From Bolinopsis microptera (lineage: Eukaryota; Ctenophora; Tentaculata; Lobata; Bolinopsidae): a stretch of 64,000 nucleotides of DNA. The translations under genes were made by a program, and so were the position numbers. Where the stretch lies: positions 14,587,118 to 14,651,117 of the forward strand of contig NC_087078.1 of the NCBI RefSeq assembly GCF_026151205.1, written 5' to 3'. Shown here one piece after another: positions 56,561 to 64,000 of the stretch (positions within the stretch are counted from its first letter, which is position 1; the number at the start of each line of letters is the position of its first letter). The notes beneath the pieces are model-generated. The model saw nothing but the letters and a program-made list of their open reading frames with translations, searched no databases and was not told the DNA's origin.

Positions 56561-57239
56561 TTTTGTAAAATACCATATTTAAGTTAAAATGGGGTTTCAA
56601 TTTATAGATAAGCAGCTAGTTAAGGGAAATATCTATAATATCCAACTACTTTGAAGTTATTGAAATTTTATACTGTGATCCATCCGTGCTCCGCTATATA
56701 TTTATTGGATTCTCTTGTTGTGTACTCGTTTATTTCACGGTAAAATCACGGTATCAGGGATTTGAAGAGAATTGTAATGATAACCTTGTTGTTGCCTTTT
56801 CGTTTTAACAGTCTTATTGTATTTCTAGGTTAACCTGAGTGTTTATTCCTACCGTATTGATGAGATTAGCTACCTTATTAGTAGTAAATAGTTGGAATGA
56901 TTAACAACACTCGCCGTGTAATACTAATCAAGATTTTCTTTAGAACATGGTTATTTTCAACTTGGATATGACAATGATTTTGGGCAGCTTCGGTACCAGT
57001 TTTAATAACAAGGGAGAGAACATTTTTTTCCCAATTTTATGTGGGTTTTTAAATTTAAATTTGTGTAGTTATAAGATTTAATATATTAGAATTTTAAAAG
57101 TTTTTCATTGCAATGCAACGGATAACTTCCACAAAATGTTGTCTTCATTGTCTACCTTGATTATACGAACTAACCATATTTCATTAAAGATTGCAGTTGC
57201 ACCAAGCCCCAAGGATGGTCAGCAACCATGGAAACGGCC
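56561..57239. other. No gene recognised
   Basis: AT-rich DNA between the transposase-like gene and the satellite. No coding, RNA or repeat signal identified. Confidence 0.45.
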
Positions 57240-58920
57240 GACATATTCGGAGTTGGACTTTCTGTTCCATTTGTACCGCGGAACAATATTTGACGAAAGT
57301 CGATTATCTTGAGATCCTACTGATAAATTTTCTTTAAACTTTCCAGATAGTTGTATGGCTATGAGACGGATATTCTGTGCGATTTTGGGCGAATTTCTAT
57401 GTGCCAAACCTGAGATATGACTTCAAACACAAGAAAATATCTCAAAATGGCACATAGAAATTCGCCCAAACTTGCTCAGATTATCTGTCTCATAGCCATA
57501 CAACTATCTGGAAAGTTTAAAGAAAATTTATCAGTAGGATCTCGAAATATGTGCCTGTGTTCTGCTAGAACGCGCCAATTTGGGATATTTTCTTGTGTTT
57601 GAAGTCATATCTCCAGTTTGGCATATAGAAATTCGCCCAAACTTGCTCAGATTATCCGTCTTATAGCCATGTAACTATCTGGAAAGTTTAAAGAAAATTT
57701 ATCAGTAGGATCTCGAAATATGTGCCTGTGTTCTGCTAGAACGTGCCAATTTGAGATATTTTCTTGTGTTTGAAGTCATATCTCAAGTTTGGCATATAGA
57801 AATTCGCCCAAAATCGCACATAATATCCGTCTCACAGCCATACAACTATCTGGAAAGTTTAAAGAAAATGTATCAGTAGGATCTCGAAATATGTGCCTGC
57901 GTTCCGCTAGAACGCGCCAATTTGGGATATTTTCTTGTGTTTGAAGTCATATCTCCAGTTTGGCATATAGAAATTCGCCCAAACTTGCTCAGATTATCCG
58001 TCTTATAGCCATGTAACTATCTGGAAAATTTGAAGAAAATTTATCAGTAGGATCTCGAAATATGTGCCTGTGTTCCGCTAGAACGCGCCAATTTGAGATA
58101 TTTTCTTGTGTTTGAAGTCATATCTCAAGTTTGGCATATAGAAATTCGCCCAAAATCGCACATAATATCCGTCTCACAGCCATACAACTATCTGGAAAGT
58201 TTAAAGAAAATTTATCATTAGGATCTCAAAATAATCGACTTTCGTCAAATATCGTTCCGAAACCTCCAATTTGAGATGTTTTCATGAGTTTGAAGTCATA
58301 TCTCAATTTTGGCACATAGAAATTCGCCCAAACTTGCTCAGATTATCTGTCTCATAGCCATACAACTATCTGGAAAATTTGAAGAAAATTTATCAGTAGG
58401 ATCTCGAAATATGTGCCTGCGTTCTGCTAGAACGCGCCAATTTGAAATATTTTCTTGTGTTTGAAGTCATATCTTAAGTTTGGCACATAGAAATTCGCCC
58501 AAACTTGCTCAGATTATCCGTCTTATAGCCATGTAACTATCTGGAAAGTTTAAAGAAAATTTATCCGTAGGATCTCGAAATATGTGTCTGTGTTCCGCTA
58601 GAACGCGCCAATTTGGAGATATTCTCTTGTGTTTGAAGTCATATCTCAAGTTTACCACATAGAAACTCACCCAAAATCGCACAGATTATCCGTCTGATAG
58701 CCATACAACTATCTGGAAAGTTTAAAGAAAATCTATCATTCAGATCTCTAAATATATACCTGTGTTCCGCTAGAACCCGCCAATTTGGAGATATTTTCTT
58801 GTGTTTGAAGTCATATCTCCATTTTTGCATATAGAAATTCTCCCAAACTCTTACACATTATCCGTCATATAGCCATCTAACTATCTGGAAAGTTTAAAGA
58901 AAATCTATCAGTCAGATCTT
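57240..58920 (+). repeat. ~172-bp satellite array with inverted first monomer
   Basis: About nine monomers, marked by gaaattcgcccaaa at about 57458, 57627, 57801, 57970, 58141, 58318, 58489, 58663 (variant) and 58836 (variant). Each also contains aactatctggaaagttta and aggatctcgaaata. The first monomer (57240-57415) is reversed, giving a head-to-head palindrome around 57415. Two subtypes (acttgctcagatt and aatcgcacataat) alternate in part, suggesting a higher-order unit. Confidence 0.93.
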
Positions 58921-59284
58921 GAGAAAATCAAAATTATATTCTAAGATATTCACTAAAACACTCGATTTTCGATCTTTTTATTTGGAACAGATTTGTCGAA
59001 AGTCCTTCTGCATATTCGATAGTTTTATTACTTCGTGGCTGGCGCTGTGGTGAACTATCATAGAAAGTGTTGCATATTTCGCGCGGAATTTGTGCCGCGC
59101 ACGAGCGTACTCGCTCGCATTTGTGTAGAAATTGGAAAAATGAATGAAACATTAAGGTTCCTAAACATGGAATTCGTTAATTATAGTTTAGTAGATCTGC
59201 TGTATAACGATCTGAGTGATCGCCAGGCAGTGCTGGCAAATCGAAATTTTGACCTAACTTTCAAATGGGCGATCCCTTCAATGA

Positions 59285-59693
59285 AGGTGCCCTGCGCATT
59301 TACAGAACCTTATGCGGCGATCACATATTCATGAGGACCTGTGAGCGCCAAATTTAATTTAAAGTTTCTAGAAATCATACATCACTACGAGTTACTCATG
59401 CTTTTGGATTATAAGAGTGCTATTTGTCAGGTATTTCATTCATTCATACTTAATCGGTTTAAAGCTGTATATATTATTCAGAACTCACTATTGTTTAAAC
59501 TACGAAAGCAGAACGTAGATAATGGACAATATACCGACGACAATTCCAAGGACCCGAGTGCCGCATTGACTTTTCCGGATCCGTTTTTACCGAAGGCTTA
59601 TCCACCAGTTACTCATGCTGCATGTATAGTCTGATAATATTTTGTCTTATCTCTAGCAAGCATTCTGTAAATTGAAGTGTCGTATTTATTATA
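59285..59693 (-). repeat. ~410-bp dispersed repeat, second copy
   Basis: Reverse-complement partner of 40709-41117. It ends about 45 bases before the SR-protein start codon, so it may form part of that gene's promoter or 5' UTR. Confidence 0.85.
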
Positions 59694-59736
59694 GAATAAA
59701 ATTGTCTTTTCTAGAATGTGTCTATAGTGTTCAACA

Positions 59737-62700
59737 ATGCCTAGTTCTTACAGTTACACAGTTTATCTGGGTAAAATACCTTCCGACACTCAAGAGCAAG
59801 ACATAAAGAAGTTTTTCAAAAACTATGGTAAACTGCTGGACATTATAATAATAATAATAATAATAAGTAGGAATTTATACATCGCTTTATAGCCATAAAG
59901 AACTCAAAACCCAAAGATTCAGTTCAAACCATCTAAAGCGACTCATGAGTAACATGTACATAAGAACTTATTTTTATGAAGTATGGATTTTATGAGAAAG
60001 GTAATACATGATACTTATACAAATACGTTTTCAAAGAGATGAGTTTTTAGTTTCTTTTTAAATAAGACGATATCGGTTAGTGTTCTCAATTGATAAGGAA
60101 GCTTATTCCAAACAGAGGGTCCGCAGTAGCTGAAACTTCTCTCGGTTTTACTATAGTTTGAAATAGGAGGAACATTTAGGAGGAAATAGTCTTCTTCAGT
60201 TCTTAGTACATGTACAGGTTGACTTTTGATGTCAATACATTTGATGATATACTCCGGCGCTATGTTGTTAACGCATAAATGAACACGGTTAGAGCAATCT
60301 TATACTCTATTCGTTGTCGTATCGGAAGAAAATGGGCTTTTTTCAGGAATGGAGTGACACTGTCCCATTTTTTGATAGCTTTCCAACCAAACAAGAATCG
60401 AACACAGGAATTTTGTACCTTCTGGAGTTTCTTTATTAGAAGATCAGGTAAACCGTATAAGAGTCCATTGCAGTAGTCTAGTTTTGAAAAGATCAAGCAG
60501 TGAATGAGCTGTCTTTTTAGATCATAGTTAAGCTTTGAGCCTATAACTCGAAGGTTTCTCAGATGGATGTTGCAGCAACTGATAATTGAATTTATTTGGT
60601 CTTCAAATGTTAGGAATTGATCAAATAGGACACCTAAACTTTTCACTGTGCGGGATGCATCCACAGGGTCAGCTGCATTGTCAAGTTGTATTGAATCGAC
60701 TGGACATGAAGAGTAACTGTTCTTGGTCTGTACTACAAGAGCTTCTGTTTTGTTTTGGTTCAGTTTGAGTTTATTTTGGGTCATCCAGGTCTTAATATCT
60801 TCAAAACAATTTGTTATTCTCTCTTCGATTGTTGAGAGATCTCGAAATAGTGGGTTAAACTCAATGTACAGTTGAGTGTCATCTGCGTACATGTGGATGT
60901 TAAATCCATGTCTCTTTGCGATCTGATTGAGCTCCTTTGTGTAAAGTATAAACAGAATTGGACCTAGAATTGAACCTTGCGGGACTCCAATTCTAAGGAA
61001 GCATCTCTTTGATCTTGATTTATCAATAGTTACTGTGAAGGATCTGTTATTAAGGTATGATGTAAACCATTCGAGAACAGTACCTTCAAAACCAAAGTCC
61101 TTTTTTAGTTTTTTTAGGAGCAAGTGATGATTTACAGTATCAAAAGCAGCACTGAGGTCCAAAAGGAGGAGGATAACCTTACTTTTCATGTCACTGATAC
61201 AAAGAAGATCATTGTAGATGGTAAGGGTCGCAGTTTCGCAGCTATGATTTGACCTATAACCACTTTGATGCTCAGCATGAAGATTGTGATAGTCAAGATG
61301 TTTGGTCATCTGTTTCTGGACGCTCTTTTCAATGAGTTTCGAGAGGAAAGGTAAGTTACTAATCGGTCTATAGTTGTTGAAGCTATTGATCATCTTTGAT
61401 GGCTGGTCTGACAAGAGCACTCTTTAGGACTGACGGAAATTTTCCAGTGACAAGTGAGTCATTGATAATAAATGACACAATTGGTTTAACTTCATTAAAA
61501 CACTGCATTAGAAGTTTTAGAGGGATGGGATCCTCTTCACATTCTTTTTTGTTAAGGTCAGAAAGAATCTTTTTGAGATCATTGTCGCTTATGGTTTCAA
61601 ATTGGCTCCAGGCTTCACCTTGAAATGGTTCAGAGTGGTCAAGAAGAATGTCAGCTGCAGTATCATTGTTAATGGCAGAGTAAATCTTTTCCACTTTATC
61701 ATTGAAAAACTCTTTCATCTCCTCACATAGAGTTTCAGCAGGTTTGTTATTAGGCTTCAAGTTTTTAGATATGTCCCGATCCATCAGCTGATTGACTATT
61801 TTGTAGGTATCTTTTTTATTGTCCTCACAGCTTTGCAGACGATTTTCATAGTATAGCTGTCTAGTGGTGTTTATAACTGCCTCGGCATGCTTAACAGCTT
61901 TTTTATAGTCTAATTTTGAATCTGCAGTTTTAAGTCTCCTGTTGTCACGTTCAGCTTTTCTTCGTTTCCTTCTGGCAGTTTGACATTTTGTGTCCACCCA
62001 CTTGCTTTGATCAGGATTAATGCTAAAACAGATAAGGGGAGCATGTTTATCAAGAATTCTGCGAAGTTCTTTGTTATAGAGTTCCGTGGCAGAGTTGCAG
62101 TCAATAAACTTGTTGGGGTCATTTATGTCAGATAGCAACAGATCCTCCTTAAAAAGATTTATGTCTATATCTGATATCTTTCTGCCCACCATATCTTCTT
62201 TGTTGCTTCCTTTGTGGTGAGGAAAGGCAATAGAGAAATTTACGAAGTAGTGATCTGATGTTGTTACTGTTTTAGCTACATCTATATCTTTTATGTTCAA
62301 CATATCACACGCATTGCTTCTAGTAAGAACAAGGTCTAAGATTCCACCCCCAATGTGTGTTGAACTGGAAATATGCTGGATGAGGCCATAGTTTGATATG
62401 AGATGGATAAAATTTATCGTATCAGGATCAGTGAGGTCTTCGACATGGATATTGAAGTCTCCAGCAATGATCAGTCTACCTGGAAGGTGAGTTAGACTGT
62501 CAAGATATTCATCAAATTCCCGTAAAAAGTCTGTCATTTTGGACATTTTAGCCGTACAAGATCGATAGACACAGCAGAAACGAAGAAGGTCATTGGAACT
62601 TGACTTCAGCACACTCTCAACATGTTCAAAGGATTTATGGGTCTTTGTAGGGCGTTTATTGAAGCTAAGATCTTTCTTAAAGGCAATAGCGACACCACCT

Positions 62701-63262
62701 CCTCTACCAGCTCTAGATTGGTGAACAATATTATAGCCTAGGTCTTTAATTTCCGCTATTTTTGACGTTATAATCAAGAAGGGTTATTCTTTTGTCGTGA
62801 GTACTTTAGAATATACTATACTGTTTACAGTCTATTGTAAAAATAATCTCATGTTCATAAGATAATTATAAATTGATTAAATTTGGTGAAATAGCTCTGA
62901 AATTCCGTATGTTGATATACCTGTTATTGTGGCGTTTTTGAATGGCTAACATGAAGAGTGTTGTACTTAATAGTAAAATAAATGTGAACATTTCCTCAGG
63001 AGTTTGAAGACAGGAGAAAAGCAGAAGAGGCTTGTGACGATTTAAATAGCAGGGACTTTTTAGGAAATAGGTAAAAAGATAATTTTAAAATGTTAATATT
63101 ACAGCTGATTTTAAACTTGTTTACTTGACACAACACTTCATGATTTTACTGTGACTTACAAGTCATATTTTCAGATGTGTTGTTCAATTAGCAAAGGGAT
63201 CTAATAGAACTAAAAATAGATCGCCACCCCGTTCAGATTACTTTCCATCTACTGCAAGGTAA
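59737..63262 (+). CDS. SR-type splicing-factor RRM gene, first exon split by LINE
   Basis: The start (59737-59844) encodes VYLGKIP, an RNP2-like motif, and KKFFKNYGKLLDI. After the LINE the frame resumes at 62770 with IIKKGYSFV (RNP1-like) and a GTGAGT donor after 62796. Exons 63000-63070 (EFEDRRKAEEACDDL) and 63175-63262 (VVQLAKG, then NRSPPRS) complete an RRM and the start of an Arg/Ser tail. The order matches SRSF4/5/6-type RRMs. The frame meets TAA at 63260-63262, followed by AATAAA at 63263, so the protein would be unusually short. A donor at 63259 is an alternative. The 2.9-kb LINE in the exon should disrupt this allele unless it is spliced out. Confidence 0.75.
59850..62767 (-). mobile_element. 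CR1/L2-like LINE inserted in SR-gene exon
   Basis: A minus-strand LINE, 5' truncated within the endonuclease domain, ending in a (TTA)n tail (plus 59850-59866). It is flanked by ttataat at 59843-59849 and 62768-62774, extendable to 11 bp with one mismatch. It contains most of ORF2 and about 400 bp of 3' UTR. Confidence 0.9.
60260..62767 (-). pseudogene. LINE ORF2: APE endonuclease and reverse transcriptase
   Basis: Frame 1 (to 61383) carries an APE-type endonuclease: RLIIAGDFNIHV with the catalytic GDFN, and TTSDHYFVNF with the SDH motif. Its N-terminus is missing. Frame 2 (61420-60260) carries the reverse transcriptase: NYRPISNLPFLSKLIEK, LLLLDLSAAFDTVNH, GVPQGSILGPILF and the catalytic YADD. 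The two frames overlap at 61383-61420 and are separated by a frameshift. The RPISNLPFLSK block suits CR1/L2-type LINEs. Not active as it stands. Confidence 0.88.
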
Positions 63263-63350
63263 AATAAAAGATATTTGAAGGTTTATATTTCCAAAAAAAA
63301 TATTTCACAAAAAATGTTTCACAAAGCAGCCAATTCCATAAAATGATTAA

Positions 63351-63945
63351 CTATAAATCAACCCCATTTGAAGAGAATAATTCCGACTTGAAATTTTGCA
63401 ACATTTTACAACTGACCACAGATTTAAAGTAAAGCTTGATCTTATTTGTTTTTATGTACAGCATAATGATGTTGATAGTTGAGTTCAGTAAAATACAGTG
63501 AACGTAAATGTAGTAGGCTGAGAACTCGTAAAAGCCACTCATAGCCTTATTCGTTGTTTCTGGGAACAGGTACCTGAAAATTAAGATAATTTATATTTTT
63601 ATCCTTCCTTTAAATGAAGTGTTACTTTTCATAGATATTCCATACATCTTCAAGGCAGGGGACATTAAGTTATCAAATTTTGTAGCAAAACTTACCAACT
63701 GGTTCCGCTCAATGTGTGATAAAGACTCATTACGTATATCACATTGTAGTGGATGTTTAACAGTATGTATATGATTCCTAACAAGACAACTGTTTTAGTT
63801 GCCTCAATCCTTCTCCTCTGTCTTAACCTTTGCCCCGCGCTATTTCTTCTGCTGCACTGCACTTTTGTAGCCCGATTGTTCCAAATCTTGACACTCGAAA
63901 AAATACAACAGATAATTATTATCATAGGGATTATGACACGATTGA
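63351..63945 (-). CDS. Rhodopsin-like GPCR, C-terminal exons (partial)
   Basis: Two minus-strand exons: 63945-63696, after an acceptor (acacatcag), and 63573-63351, joined in phase by a GTAAGT donor. The first reads as TM5 (VIIPMIIIICCIFSSVKIW), a basic third loop and TM6 (KTVVLLGIIYILLNIHYNVIYV). The second gives TM7 (FYEFSAYYIYVHCILLNSTINIIMLY), with N-S-T-I-N-x-x-x-x-Y where class A usually has NPxxY, and a short tail. TM1-4 would lie beyond the window edge. Convergent with the SR-type gene, whose last exon ends about 90 bases away. Ligand unknown. Confidence 0.65.
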
Positions 63946-64000
63946 CTGATGTGTGGATGGTTGGTTAGATAAATTTTGAATTGTAGTGAATCGTAGGGCA

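Noticed and set aside
57240-58920. Regularly spaced repeats resembling a CRISPR array
   Set aside because: The whole ~172-bp unit repeats without unique spacers, in animal-type DNA; it is a satellite.

Overview
The window is animal nuclear DNA, probably from an invertebrate. Genes are spliced with consistent GT-AG junctions. There are golgin-type, SRP14, SR-protein, GPCR, MFS and CARD-type immune genes, degenerate TTAGGG repeats, and many LINE, hAT-MITE, LTR and satellite sequences. A low-branching or marine invertebrate fits, but no marker fixes the phylum. I rebuilt exon models by hand from splice signals and reading-frame phase.

Layout. 1-3264: no gene recognised. 3265-8811 (+): an eight-exon-scale gene whose first exon encodes a FLYWCH zinc finger and whose last exons encode the GRAB-type C-terminus of a GMAP-210-like golgin, a domain pairing I do not know. 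8812-19542: gene-poor repeat country with a 290-bp-arm foldback, a large inverted-repeat complex, interstitial telomere-like DNA and short tandem arrays. 19543-26947 (-): a nine-exon CARD / STAND P-loop / TPR gene (823 codons plus stop) with a degenerate Walker A, a LINE in one intron and a 229-bp (TC)n tract at a duplicated splice donor. 26948-32345: tandem duplication of an MFS transporter gene, with a broken copy of the CARD gene's start caught between the copies. 32994-35307 (-): an unidentified five-exon gene and SRP14. 36076-42906: two hAT-type MITEs with perfect 8-bp target duplications and LINE fragments.

44729-56560 (+): a transposase-like gene broken by a very young LTR element (47144-55969). 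This element lies on the minus strand. Its LTRs differ at 1 of 715 positions, and it has a 5-bp target duplication, a primer-binding site and a polypurine tract. It carries no recognisable gag or pol. Instead it encodes a Glu/Lys-rich repeat protein, a secreted glycoprotein, a class-I-fusion-like envelope protein and two paralogous F-box-like proteins. This is the best candidate for an undescribed system: a non-autonomous retroelement with an envelope and F-box cargo.

56026-58920: a GC-rich self-complementary minisatellite and a roughly 172-bp satellite with an inverted end monomer. 59737-63262 (+): an SR-type RRM gene whose first coding exon is split by a 2.9-kb antisense CR1/L2-like LINE. 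63351 to about 63945 (-): the C-terminal part of a GPCR, convergent with the SR gene.
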